Shown here: positions 1 through 8,615 of the stretch, in pieces
How the letters are laid out: every line of letters begins with the position of its first letter
Position numbering within the stretch: position 1 is the stretch's first letter
Source of the DNA: a virus
Length of the DNA: 64,000 nucleotides
Virus record (IMG/VR): IMGVR_UViG_3300025168_000032
Coordinates: 1-64,000 of that record
Direction: 5' to 3' (one strand)
Position numbers and translations under genes: made by a program
Notes under the pieces: generated by a model
Seen by the model: the letters and a program-made list of their open reading frames with translations, nothing else
What the model was told of the DNA's origin: nothing
Databases searched by the model: none

Positions 1-1
1 G

Positions 2-2245
2 CAGATCGAATCCCTTAAAAGTGCATATAAACCTTTTAGAAACGACTTTTACGGTACAACAACTCTAGCTAAGCAAGGGGAGATTGTACGAGAATTTAAA
101 CAAGCTCTAAAGGCAGTGTCGGAAGACGAAGACAAGGAAGCTGGGTACGAAAGAACTTCTGATGCTAAAGTAGAAACGCCCCCGATAGAGGAGCAAGAAG
201 ATGAACAGGTTCGACTAAAAAGGCTTCCAAACTTTAAATCAGATGTTAGAATATTTTATGATAATGCCAGAAGGTCTAAGGAGTCATTGAATAAATTTTA
301 TGAATATACCAAAGGCGGCAAAAAAATAGGAAACATTTATAAGCAAAAACTTATCAGACTAATAACTCAATTACAGAAAAGCACCGGAAGATTGGCTAAG
401 GATATAGATAAGTTAATAGGAATGCCGGAAGAGGCTATTACTGAAATAATGTCTGCTGAAGAAAAATATGAAAATGCCCAACAAGTAGAAAGGGTACACA
501 CAGAGATCGTAACCTCCTTTGACGATCTGTTTAAGATGCTTGAAGACCAATTGAAAAAACCCAGAGAAGAACCAGCAACCAAAGAAATTAGTGAAGAATT
601 GACATCTTTATCTAAGGATGCTGTTGATATGGAAATCAAAAAGATATACGGTCTGTTGAATCAGATTGTAGGTTTTTTCCCTAACGTTCAGCCATTCGCA
701 GGAACAGTGGATTTCGAAGAACTGGAAGAAGAATATAGAAAAGCCCTTGAGGACTTAGACTTCAGTGTTTCTAATTTACGTACACTAAATCAGGACTCCA
801 TTGCTGAGGGAACTCTTATTGACCTTAGAGAGAGACTTAAACTGTTTTCTGAAAAATTAGAAGAGATCTTTGCAATTAAGGCGGAAGTGCCCGGAGCTAG
901 TCCACAGCCATCTAGAACCGAACCTCTTCAGAGAGACCCAAGCCCTCCTTCCCCGGAGGAAAAAGGTCAAGAAGCCGGAGCCATAACTACGAGAGACCCT
1001 GATGCTCCTACGGGAGATCAAGAAGCCGATGAAGAAGGAGACGAGGAAGTGGCTCGTTTGAAAGACGGCACATTCGCTCCTCAGAGTACATCCCAGTTAT
1101 CAACATGGTTCAAGACCAAGATATTTAAAGCCCCCATGATAAAAGCTGAAATTAAAAGGTTATTTCCTGATGGAAAAGGTGTAGAAAATCTAGCTAAATT
1201 TATAGCTTATGTTTTGATATATAAAAACCAAATCAAACAAGACGTTCAGGAAAACACATACCACCGTACAGTTTTGAAAAGATTCATGGGAATTCCAGAA
1301 AACAAAATTGGTAATTTCTTTACTGACTTAAAAAGAAGAGAGGCACCGGTTCACGATTTCTTTGTTCAGTTGGCAAATTCCGAAAAAGAGAGCGAAAAAG
1401 TCGGCCTTCTGACATTGTTCAAAAGAGTTAACGGATATCTGGACGACAACCCAGTTGACGTATCTAAGATTGATATCAGCAGAATTAAAAGGGCTCAACT
1501 AACAGACACAGGCGGTGAAGAAGCCGAAAAAGAACAAGCAACAACCGATCCCCAAGACGACGCAGAAGAGCCTAAATCATTTAAAACATATTTTACCAAT
1601 AAAAAGTCCGTAGATTTTTTCCAAAAGGCTAAAAAGATTTTAAACTTTCTTTTGCAAAACGATCCACCGAAAGAAGATGCAGTTGGCCAATTGTCTGGTA
1701 TGCTACAAGAGAAGGAAGGCGTAGAATCGTTAATATATAACAACAAATCTTATTCTTTATCAGACTTAATGAGAAGACAAGAAGATCTTACATCTATGTT
1801 TTCACGACTAAAAGGGAAGCCCGAAGTTGTTAATACCCAAAACATCATAAATAAACTAATGAGTAAACTTCAAGGGTTTGTGGATATTTGGAAAGTTGGA
1901 TTGGAAAAATACTCAGCCCCTAGTGCTTCTGGTAATCTTGGCATAGAAGAGCCCTTGAATCTGGATCAAACCCAGCAACTTGTAAGACAGGCCTCCACAG
2001 ATGCTATTCAAAGAGTGATGAAAAGAAATCCCGATGCCTCTAACGAAGAAATTTTAGGTAGGGCCTCAGAGCTTGCAATGGGCGATGATATTTTAAAAGC
2101 TTTAATCGACTCACCAGAAAAAGGAACCGAAATTAAAAGCTCCATTATTAATGGGGTAAAGCAGGAATTAGAGACAAACCAACAAGGTTTAGAAGAACAA
2201 ATTAAACTAGCAGTAAACGAACTGCTCCGGGAAACAAATGGCTAA
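2..2245 (+). CDS. Acidic helical protein of unknown function, 5' end outside the window
   Basis: I do not recognise this protein. The reading frame is open from base 2 and the codons before the GTG at 116 read like normal protein, so that GTG is probably internal and the gene starts upstream of the window. About 747 residues are visible. They are charged and largely helical in character. A linker rich in Pro, Glu, Asp and Gly lies around 890-1060 bp and divides an N-terminal helical block from a central globular-looking block. A second acidic linker lies near 1500-1570 bp. No enzyme motif, signal peptide or membrane segment is seen. The end overlaps the PhoH gene by 8 bp, so the two are likely co-translated. 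It could be a virion or assembly protein, but nothing in the sequence proves this. Confidence 0.75.
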   Translation, partial: QIESLKSAYKPFRNDFYGTTTLAKQGEIVREFKQALKAVSEDEDKEAGYERTSDAKVETPPIEEQEDEQVRLKRLPNFKSDVRIFYDNARRSKESLNKFYEYTKGGKKIGNIYKQKLIRLITQLQKSTGRLAKDIDKLIGMPEEAITEIMSAEEKYENAQQVERVHTEIVTSFDDLFKMLEDQLKKPREEPATKEISEELTSLSKDAVDMEIKKIYGLLNQIVGFFPNVQPFAGTVDFEELEEEYRKALEDLDFSVSNLRTLNQDSIAEGTLIDLRERLKLFSEKLEEIFAIKAEVPGASPQPSRTEPLQRDPSPPSPEEKGQEAGAITTRDPDAPTGDQEADEEGDEEVARLKDGTFAPQSTSQLSTWFKTKIFKAPMIKAEIKRLFPDGKGVENLAKFIAYVLIYKNQIKQDVQENTYHRTVLKRFMGIPENKIGNFFTDLKRREAPVHDFFVQLANSEKESEKVGLLTLFKRVNGYLDDNPVDVSKIDISRIKRAQLTDTGGEEAEKEQATTDPQDDAEEPKSFKTYFTNKKSVDFFQKAKKILNFLLQNDPPKEDAVGQLSGMLQEKEGVESLIYNNKSYSLSDLMRRQEDLTSMFSRLKGKPEVVNTQNIINKLMSKLQGFVDIWKVGLEKYSAPSASGNLGIEEPLNLDQTQQLVRQASTDAIQRVMKRNPDASNEEILGRASELAMGDDILKALIDSPEKGTEIKSSIINGVKQELETNQQGLEEQIKLAVNELLRETNG

Positions 2246-3560
2246 AAAAAACTATATTATTGACACTTCGGTGTTTCTCTCAGATGCAGATGCATTATTT
2301 GCTTTTGAGAACAACGACATTTTTATACCTCTAAAAGTTCTTGAAGAAGTCGATAAGCACAAAAAACGACAAGACAGTGTTGGTTTTCATGCTCGAAAGG
2401 TTATCAAACACTTCGATGGTCTTCGAGCAAGGGGTTCACTACATAAAGGAATACGCCCCAAAAAGGGTATGGGTATAATTAAGATCCTTGGCGTAACCAA
2501 CGGAGAATTTCCGGCAGATTTGGATATTTCCGTCCCCGACCACGAGATATTGTCCGTTGCGATGGATGTGTCAAGACTCATTCCCAAGAGGAAGGCTATT
2601 GTCGTTTCTCGTGACATCAATATGCGCGTAATTGCAAATGCAATTGGCCTTGAATCAGAAGATTATCTTACAGAAAAAGCAGTTGATGATGCCGATAAAT
2701 TATATGATGGTTTTTGCGAGCTTATAGTAGATGATCAATTGATTGATTTATATTATGCCGATGAAGAAATCATACTTGAAGAAGAACAAACTTTGAAACT
2801 CAACCCAAACCAGTTCCTTATGCTTCAATCGAGCGCAAACCCTAAAAAAACTGCTCTTGCGAGGTTTATGGGACCATCGCGCCCTATAGCAAAAGTGGCT
2901 CAAAATATCGGCAATATTAGCTGGGGAATCAAACCAAGAAACAAGGAACAATCTTTTGCCTTTGATTTGCTTTTCGATGATGATGTTCCACTTGTGACTC
3001 TAATCGGTAAAGCAGGGTCGGGTAAGACACTTATGGCTATAGCGGCTGGTATGGAACAGTGTTTAGGGATGGGGGAAAAGAAATATCGAAGGATTTTAAT
3101 TTCAAGACCAGTTCAGCCCCTTGGTAAAGATATTGGTTTCCTTCCCGGAACTCTTGAAGAAAAGATGCTTCCGTGGCTCAAGCCAATCCAAGACAACCTC
3201 CAAATGGTTGTTGGACACGATCGCACCATGTTGAAGAGTTTTATGGAAAAAGGACAAATCGAGGTTGAAGCCTTGACATATATTCGAGGCCGCTCGATTT
3301 CCAATGCATTTGTCATTATCGATGAAGCTCAGAATCTCACAGCGCATGAGGTCAAGACCATCATCACAAGGATCGGAGACAACACAAAAATTGTCTTAAC
3401 CGGAGACATTGAACAAATTGATAATATTTATACAAACGAGACATCAAATGGTCTCGCATTTGCCGTTGAAAAGTTCAAGACTTATGATCTGTCCGGTCAT
3501 ATAACGTTTAAGCGCGGAGAACGTTCGAAATTAGCGACTTTGGCGGCCAATATACTGTAG
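2238..3560 (+). CDS. phoH: PIN-PhoH fusion protein (PhoH-like ATPase)
   Basis: A 440-residue protein with two domains. Residues about 1-150 form a PIN nuclease-like domain: it opens with the beta strand and Asp of the family (IIDTSVF, Asp9) and has a second acidic patch at VSRDINMR. Residues about 230-440 are a PhoH ATPase, with Walker A GKAGSGKT at 257-264 and Walker B VIIDEAQN around 359-366. Bacterial proteins of this PIN-PhoH form are associated with RNA unwinding and cleavage. Short phage PhoH proteins usually lack the PIN half, so the full-length form is notable. Its role in phage growth is not established, and the link to phosphate starvation is only by name. It overlaps the upstream gene by 8 bp. 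The family assignment is very secure, the biological role is not. Confidence 0.95.
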   Translation: MAKKNYIIDTSVFLSDADALFAFENNDIFIPLKVLEEVDKHKKRQDSVGFHARKVIKHFDGLRARGSLHKGIRPKKGMGIIKILGVTNGEFPADLDISVPDHEILSVAMDVSRLIPKRKAIVVSRDINMRVIANAIGLESEDYLTEKAVDDADKLYDGFCELIVDDQLIDLYYADEEIILEEEQTLKLNPNQFLMLQSSANPKKTALARFMGPSRPIAKVAQNIGNISWGIKPRNKEQSFAFDLLFDDDVPLVTLIGKAGSGKTLMAIAAGMEQCLGMGEKKYRRILISRPVQPLGKDIGFLPGTLEEKMLPWLKPIQDNLQMVVGHDRTMLKSFMEKGQIEVEALTYIRGRSISNAFVIIDEAQNLTAHEVKTIITRIGDNTKIVLTGDIEQIDNIYTNETSNGLAFAVEKFKTYDLSGHITFKRGERSKLATLAANIL

Positions 3561-3570
3561 GAGGTAAGAT

Positions 3571-4185
3571 ATGTTGTTTATGTTAATTTTGTGGTTGAAT
3601 TTGACCGCTTTTGGTCAAGCCCCCGACCATGAGATAATTATTAAACCATCTGGTGTTAAGATTTATGTTGGAGAAGGCTTAACACCCAAAGGCTTATCAA
3701 GTCTAGTTTCAACCTACGCATCGCTTCACAAAGGAACAATTCGAAACGTAATTACTAAATCAGTCGCCCCACAAGTCTACGAAGGGAAAATCAAAATATA
3801 TGATAAGACTAGTATAAACTTTTTAAATAAATCAAAGTGTGATTATAAGAAAAATGCAATCAACTGTGGGGTCGAAAACAGACACTGGACAATGGTCCCT
3901 TCGATAACCGTGGAAAAACTTCATGCAAATTTTAATTTATCACTTTTTGATGAAGACGGAGAACTCATAGGAGCTTCATCAGTACCAGTGTGGGGGTTTG
4001 TGCAACTTTTACCTCGGTACAAAAGAACAACAATTAGCGAAAACACAATGTTTGGAAAAACAAATAGAGTAATATTGGAACAATACCCACCAAAGCGAAA
4101 AATAGTTCCACCCTTGGTAACATCATCGCATGTCTCTGACGCAATGATGATGCTTTTTCTATCAATCGAGGTGGAAAATATTTGA
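3571..4185 (+). CDS. Secreted protein of unknown function
   Basis: The protein has 204 residues and a hydrophobic N-terminus (MLFMLILWLNLTAFGQA) that looks like a Sec signal peptide, with likely cleavage after AFGQA. There is no lipobox Cys at the cleavage region. A very strong Shine-Dalgarno AGGAGGTAAG lies just before the ATG at 3571. The mature part appears mostly beta-stranded and has two cysteines around residues 90-99 that could pair in the periplasm. I do not recognise the family. It follows phoH by 10 bp and ends over the promoter of the next gene. A periplasmic or envelope-acting phage protein is the natural inference. Confidence 0.75.
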   Translation: MLFMLILWLNLTAFGQAPDHEIIIKPSGVKIYVGEGLTPKGLSSLVSTYASLHKGTIRNVITKSVAPQVYEGKIKIYDKTSINFLNKSKCDYKKNAINCGVENRHWTMVPSITVEKLHANFNLSLFDEDGELIGASSVPVWGFVQLLPRYKRTTISENTMFGKTNRVILEQYPPKRKIVPPLVTSSHVSDAMMMLFLSIEVENI

Positions 4186-4210
4186 CAAGACTATTGAGGA
4201 ATGTTATATT
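4182..4210 (+). promoter_or_regulatory. Sigma70-type promoter with extended -10
   Basis: TTGACA at 4182-4187 is followed by exactly 17 bases and TATATT at 4205-4210, with TGT directly before the -10 (extended -10). Transcription would start near 4217, about 18 bases before the ATG at 4235, leaving room for the GGAG Shine-Dalgarno at 4224-4227. The -35 overlaps the stop codon of the upstream gene. Confidence 0.85.
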
Positions 4211-4234
4211 GTATTTTAATAATGGAGAGTATTT

Positions 4235-4906
4235 ATGAACTGGGTTAAGGAATCAATAACCAGATCAAATAAAACAAGGAATCATTATACAATGTATGAG
4301 GTGGACATTTTCATTAAGGACGCATTACCTAAAAATATTGATCCGGATCTTGTTTTTTCATATATAAAGAAGCAAGTTCCTTCGTATTTTTTTAAGGATG
4401 TGGATATTATCTATGTCGGTCAATTCGATGTGTTTAAAGAAAAACAAGTTAATGCTATTTTTCAAGATGGTGCAATCTATGTGTCGAATAACCAAGACAG
4501 TAATCAAGATCTAGTTGATGACATTATTCATGAGATTGCCCATTCGGCTGAAGAAATATATCGAGATATAATATACTCTGACCAACAACTAAAAAATGAA
4601 TTTATTGGAAAAAGAAAAAAATTATATTGGATTTTGCAATCAAATGGTTTTAAACCTTATGAAAAGGTTGCAAATACATACCATTACGATAAAGAAATCG
4701 ATATGTATTTCTATAAAGAAGTTGGCTATGACACAATGTGGACAATTGTATCTGGCTTGTTTCCAACTCCTTATTCGACAACATCGTTGAGGGAGTACTT
4801 TGCAATTGGGTTCGAAGAATTTTATACGGGAGCACAGACCGATCTTAGAAAAATTTGTCCAATTTTATTTTCAAAGTTATCTGAACTTAACCAATTGGAG
4901 GGTTAA
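4235..4906 (+). CDS. HExxH zinc metallopeptidase-like protein
   Basis: The protein has 223 residues and a clear zincin motif, HEIAH at residues 99-103, in the context DDIIHEIAHSAEE. A downstream Glu pair (EEFYTG, Glu194/Glu195) could give the third zinc ligand, as in gluzincin-type peptidases, but that is an inference. There is no signal peptide, so it should act in the cytoplasm or in the virion. The promoter at 4182-4210 drives it directly, which suggests early or host-polymerase expression. Its end overlaps the start of the nuclease gene by one base (TAATG). The substrate is unknown. It might process a phage structural protein or attack a host protein. Confidence 0.75.
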   Translation: MNWVKESITRSNKTRNHYTMYEVDIFIKDALPKNIDPDLVFSYIKKQVPSYFFKDVDIIYVGQFDVFKEKQVNAIFQDGAIYVSNNQDSNQDLVDDIIHEIAHSAEEIYRDIIYSDQQLKNEFIGKRKKLYWILQSNGFKPYEKVANTYHYDKEIDMYFYKEVGYDTMWTIVSGLFPTPYSTTSLREYFAIGFEEFYTGAQTDLRKICPILFSKLSELNQLEG

Positions 4907-5685
4907 TGCCTAAACATATATCTTATTCTGAACTTAAAACATGGGCTGAATGCCCAAGAAAACATAAAATTTCATACATTGATAGAATCAGGAGGTTTAA
5001 GGGAAATGAATATACTGCTTTTGGTCGCTCTATTCACGCTTTATGTGAGAATGCTGTACAGGGTACGCTTGATGAACGAGACTATGACGACTTCTTTGAT
5101 GAACATTTTGACAGAGAGTTGGACCAACTCGGTGAAGAACATCAGCGAAAAGACGATCTTATCACAGGAATGCGAGAGCAAGCAAAACGAATCTCTCCCC
5201 TCATCCTCCCAAAATTAGAGGAACATTATGGTAAATATCAGGTTATATCAGTCGAAGAAAATCTTTTTGAAAAAATAAATGATTTTTTACTTGACAAATA
5301 TGATTTTAAAGGTTATATTGATTTAGTGATTAAAACGTCTGACGGAAAATATCACATAATTGATTGGAAGTCGTGTTCTTGGGGCTGGGATGCTAAAAAG
5401 AGAAGTGATAAACTCATAACATATCAATTAACCTTGTACAAAAAATTCTTTTGTCAAAAACACAAGATTGATCCGGCTATGGTTGAGACTCATTTCGCTC
5501 TCCTCAAGAGAACCGCAAAGAAGGAAAATGTTGAAATATTTAGAGTTACATCGGGTTCTAGAAAAACAAACAATGCAAAAGATTTGTTGGTTCAAGCCCT
5601 TGCTAATATTAAAAACAAAAATTATGTTAAAAACCGACTCTCCTGTCAAGGTTGTGAATTCTATAAGACGGTCCATTGTCCATAG
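4906..5685 (+). CDS. Cas4/RecB-like PD-(D/E)XK nuclease with Fe-S cysteines
   Basis: A 259-residue nuclease of the PD-(D/E)XK_1 group. Visible are the N-terminal SYSELKTWAECP signature, His44 in FGRSIHALCE, Asp139 in GYIDLVIK, and the catalytic Asp153-Trp-Lys155 (IIDWKSC), followed by the YQLTLY helix. Cys16 together with Cys247, Cys250 and Cys258 makes the four-cysteine pattern that holds a 4Fe-4S cluster in Cas4 and AddB. No cas1 or cas2 gene or CRISPR array is present in the window, so a role in DNA end processing, recombination or host DNA breakdown is more likely than spacer acquisition. It is translationally coupled to the metallopeptidase gene. Family assignment is firm, pathway is inferred. 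Confidence 0.92.
   Translation: MPKHISYSELKTWAECPRKHKISYIDRIRRFKGNEYTAFGRSIHALCENAVQGTLDERDYDDFFDEHFDRELDQLGEEHQRKDDLITGMREQAKRISPLILPKLEEHYGKYQVISVEENLFEKINDFLLDKYDFKGYIDLVIKTSDGKYHIIDWKSCSWGWDAKKRSDKLITYQLTLYKKFFCQKHKIDPAMVETHFALLKRTAKKENVEIFRVTSGSRKTNNAKDLLVQALANIKNKNYVKNRLSCQGCEFYKTVHCP
5291..5319 (+). promoter_or_regulatory. Possible internal sigma70 promoter
   Basis: TTGACA at 5291-5296, a 17-base spacer and TATATT at 5314-5319 lie inside the Cas4-like gene. The pattern matches the intergenic promoters but lacks the TG of the extended -10. It could feed the glycosyltransferase genes that begin at 5694. The match may also be due to chance coding sequence. Confidence 0.45.
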
Positions 5686-5693
5686 GAGAGCAA

Positions 5694-6962
5694 GTGACTA
5701 AAAAAATTAAAGTTCTGACCCTGTCAGATCACCCCCTTTCACCTTCCGGAGTAGGAACCCAAACAAGATATGTTTGCGAGGCTCTTCTTAAGTCCGGAAG
5801 GTTTTCTATTATATCATTGGGTGGTGCTATGAAGCATCAAGATTATACACCCAAGATGGTCGACCCATACAATGAGGACTGGAAGATAATCCCAGTTGAC
5901 GGATATGGAACACCAGAGATGATACGATCAGTCTTGAGAACTGAAAAAGTAGATATTGTTTGGTTTATGACCGACCCTCGTTTCTGGGGCTGGTTGTGGC
6001 AAATGGAAAACGAAGTGAGACCATTGTGCCCAATGGTTTATTACCACGTATGGGACAACAAACCATACCCAGTATTTAATAAGATGTTTTATGATTCAAA
6101 TGATTATATTGCAACAATATCTAAAGTTACTGACGATATCGTTAAGAACGTAGCACCAGACGTCAACAGCACATATATTCCCCACGCTGTTGATTCAAGT
6201 ATATTTAAACCTGTTACTGATGAACAAATTATATCGTTTCGAAAAAGTTCGTTACCAGAATCAGATCATGATAAGGTTATTTTCCTTTGGAACAACAGAA
6301 ATGCTAGAAGAAAGCAGTCTGGTACTTTAGTATGGTGGTTTAAGGAATGGTTAGATAAGAGAGATGCTCATGAAAAAGCACAGCTAATAATGCATACAGA
6401 TCCGAAAGACCCTCACGGCCAAGATCTAGATCAAATCATAAGACACCTTGGTCTCGATGAGGGTAGACAAGTACTGGTATCAAAGGAGAAGATTGCACCC
6501 GAGCATTTATCTTCTATGTATAACATGGTTGACTGTACAATAAACATTTCCGATGCCGAAGGTTTTGGCCTCGCAACGCTAGAATCTCTTTCCTGTGGTA
6601 CTCCTATTATTGTTAATATGACAGGAGGACTACAAGAGCAAATAACAAATGGCTCTGAGTGGTTTGGTATCCCATTGCACCCCACATCGAAAGCTATAAT
6701 CGGATCACAACAAGTTCCATATATATACGAGGACCGAACATCTAAAGAGCAATTCTTTTCTGCTATGGATAAGATGGTAGCGCTAGGTAAAGCTGGCCGA
6801 AAAGAAATGGGACTGAAAGGACGACAGCACGTTTTAGATAATTATAATTTTACAAATTTCACTAAAACTTGGGTAGATTATATGGTTAATGTGCATGAGG
6901 CCGAGGGATCTTGGGATACAAGAAAGAATTATAACGGAATCCGGTTCAAGGAAGTTGCATGA
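5694..6962 (+). CDS. Glycosyltransferase, GT4-like (GT-B fold)
   Basis: About 422 residues from a GTG start at 5694. That start is preferred because the Shine-Dalgarno TAGGAGAG at 5683-5690 sits just before it, and an ATG at 5676 would place the SD inside the coding sequence. The N-terminus has the glycine-rich acceptor-side loop of GT-B enzymes (PLSPSGVGTQTRYVCEAL). The C-terminal half carries the GT4 donor motif: NISDAEGFGLATLESLSCG, with the Glu residues that bind the nucleotide sugar. It is the first gene of the glycan cassette and follows the nuclease by 8 bases. Sugar donor and acceptor cannot be told from sequence. Confidence 0.9.
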   Translation: MTKKIKVLTLSDHPLSPSGVGTQTRYVCEALLKSGRFSIISLGGAMKHQDYTPKMVDPYNEDWKIIPVDGYGTPEMIRSVLRTEKVDIVWFMTDPRFWGWLWQMENEVRPLCPMVYYHVWDNKPYPVFNKMFYDSNDYIATISKVTDDIVKNVAPDVNSTYIPHAVDSSIFKPVTDEQIISFRKSSLPESDHDKVIFLWNNRNARRKQSGTLVWWFKEWLDKRDAHEKAQLIMHTDPKDPHGQDLDQIIRHLGLDEGRQVLVSKEKIAPEHLSSMYNMVDCTINISDAEGFGLATLESLSCGTPIIVNMTGGLQEQITNGSEWFGIPLHPTSKAIIGSQQVPYIYEDRTSKEQFFSAMDKMVALGKAGRKEMGLKGRQHVLDNYNFTNFTKTWVDYMVNVHEAEGSWDTRKNYNGIRFKEVA

Positions 6963-7324
6963 GCAAAGAGCAGACCGGTTCTGCACCCAGTGGCATACCA
7001 TCTGTTGCTGACTCGCTAGAGTGGTCCTATATTGAGCCCTCTCCCGAATTCCCAGAATCAGCAGAATGGTTCCAGCCCGGAATATTTGATATCAATATAC
7101 CAATTCACCCAACATACAAAGAATCACTTAATCCTGTCTTGAATGTTGGGGATCTTGTTGAAACATACAATGGAGAAATAGGAATTATAGTTGAGTCAAA
7201 GGAACCTGAAGGTATTGCCTTGAGAATCAATGATGCAAACAATAACAGCTATAGTGTCTTAATAGGTGACGAAGAAAAAGCTTATATAGGATATTCCCTA
7301 AGAAGAATCAAAAAAGATTCTTGA
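6959..7324 (+). CDS. Small protein with C-terminal SH3-like domain, unknown function
   Basis: 121 residues, starting in an ATGA overlap with the glycosyltransferase. The first half is Pro/Ser-rich and probably disordered. The second half has the motif VGDLVETYNGEIGIIVES, which resembles small SH3-like barrel domains found in many phage proteins. The same motif type recurs in the 58-residue protein at 61853. No enzyme residues are apparent. The function is unknown. It separates two GT4 genes, and the promoter for the second one overlaps its stop codon. Confidence 0.7.
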   Translation: MSKEQTGSAPSGIPSVADSLEWSYIEPSPEFPESAEWFQPGIFDINIPIHPTYKESLNPVLNVGDLVETYNGEIGIIVESKEPEGIALRINDANNNSYSVLIGDEEKAYIGYSLRRIKKDS

Positions 7325-7349
7325 CAATTTTATCAAAACGTGCTATACT
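7321..7349 (+). promoter_or_regulatory. Sigma70-type promoter with extended -10
   Basis: TTGACA at 7321-7326, spacer of exactly 17 bases, TATACT at 7344-7349, with TGC immediately before the -10. Start of transcription is expected near 7356. The ATG at 7371 follows with GGAG at 7357-7360. This promoter heads the long run of glycan genes from 7371 onward. Confidence 0.87.
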
Positions 7350-7370
7350 ATAAAAGGAGAGTTAAGCTAA

Positions 7371-8615
7371 ATGAAAAAGAAAATATTTGTTAGAGGCCCT
7401 GTTCTCTCGCAATCTGGGTATGGTGAACAAGCCCGATTTGCACTTAGAGCCTTGAAATCAAGAGAAGACCTGTTTGATGTATTTATACAAGCCATACCTT
7501 GGGGCCAAACAGGGTGGGTTTGGGATCAAAGCGAATTTAGAGAGTGGGTTGATGAGAAAATAACAACAACTCAAATTCTAATGCAGGAGAAAAAATTACT
7601 TCCTGACATCAGTCTACAAATAACAATTCCGAATGAATTTCAAAAGATATGTCCGATTAATATCGGTTATACCGCTGGGATTGAAACTTCAAAGGTTGCA
7701 CCCGTATGGCTACAAAAAGGCAACGATATGGACAAAATACTTGTTGTTTCAAATCATGCCAAGGATACATATGTCGGAACAGTAGCCCAAGCAAAAAACA
7801 ACCAGACTGGTGAAACAATTCCATACAAATTGGAAACACCGGTTGAGGTGGTTTGGGAGTCCACTCCAAGGTCACCACCTGAAGATATTCCGGGTTTTAG
7901 TTTGGATTATGATTTCAACTTCCTCATGGTATCTCAAATAAGCCCTCGAAAGAACTTTCAAAATGCTCTAAGGTGGTGGGTTGAGGAGTTTGTAGATCAA
8001 GAGGTAGGCTTGGTTATCAAGTGTAACATTAAATCAAATTCAATTTCTGATTGGGAACATTTGCAACCTTCTGTTAAAAATATGTTAGCAAATTACCCAG
8101 ATCGAAAGTGTAAAGTATATCTTCTTCATGGAGATCTATCGTCAGGGCAGATGGTTGGCCTTTACAATAATCCTAAAATTAAAGCACTTGTAAACATTTC
8201 TCACGGTGAGGGCTTTGGTTTGCCAATGTTCGAAGCAGCAAGAGAAGCCCTCCCAATCGTAACCTGCGGATGGTCAGGTCAGCGCGATTTTTTATATGAT
8301 AACGAAAAAGGCTATTTTCAAGATGTGAAATTTACAATGGAGAAAGTTCAAAGCCAAGCAGTTTGGGACGGAGTAATAGAAAGAGACTCCCAGTGGGCTT
8401 TTGCAGATCAGGGATCTTATAAGATGACTCTTAGAAAAACTATGAAAGATTGGGACAGTGCCAAAGCACTGGCAAACCAACTTCAGGAGAGTCTATCTGA
8501 ACGATTTAACGATGATAAACTTTTTGAAGGCTTTGTTTCTGCGATTTATGGAGAAGAGATAAACGTTGATGAATGGCTAAAAGAGTTAGAAGAGGATATC
8601 GTTGAACAAGATTAA
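7371..8615 (+). CDS. Glycosyltransferase, GT4-like
   Basis: 414 residues with GT-B character. The N-terminus has RGPVLSQSGYGEQARFALRAL, a donor/acceptor glycine loop like that of the GT at 5694. The C-terminal half has the GT4 signature VNISHGEGFGLPMFEAAREALP. The two GT4 proteins are probably distant relatives. It is the first gene after the promoter at 7321, so it leads the cassette transcript. It overlaps the following gene by 14 bases. The reaction is transfer of a sugar from a nucleotide donor to a glycan, and the specificity is unknown. Confidence 0.9.
   Translation: MKKKIFVRGPVLSQSGYGEQARFALRALKSREDLFDVFIQAIPWGQTGWVWDQSEFREWVDEKITTTQILMQEKKLLPDISLQITIPNEFQKICPINIGYTAGIETSKVAPVWLQKGNDMDKILVVSNHAKDTYVGTVAQAKNNQTGETIPYKLETPVEVVWESTPRSPPEDIPGFSLDYDFNFLMVSQISPRKNFQNALRWWVEEFVDQEVGLVIKCNIKSNSISDWEHLQPSVKNMLANYPDRKCKVYLLHGDLSSGQMVGLYNNPKIKALVNISHGEGFGLPMFEAAREALPIVTCGWSGQRDFLYDNEKGYFQDVKFTMEKVQSQAVWDGVIERDSQWAFADQGSYKMTLRKTMKDWDSAKALANQLQESLSERFNDDKLFEGFVSAIYGEEINVDEWLKELEEDIVEQD

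Noticed and set aside
116-118. GTG as the start of the first gene
   Set aside because: The frame stays open upstream to base 2 with normal-looking codons and no ribosome site before the GTG. The gene most likely begins outside the window.
4906-5685. Cas4-like gene as a sign of CRISPR adaptation
   Set aside because: No cas1, cas2 or repeat-spacer array is present in the window. Free-standing phage nucleases of this kind are common.
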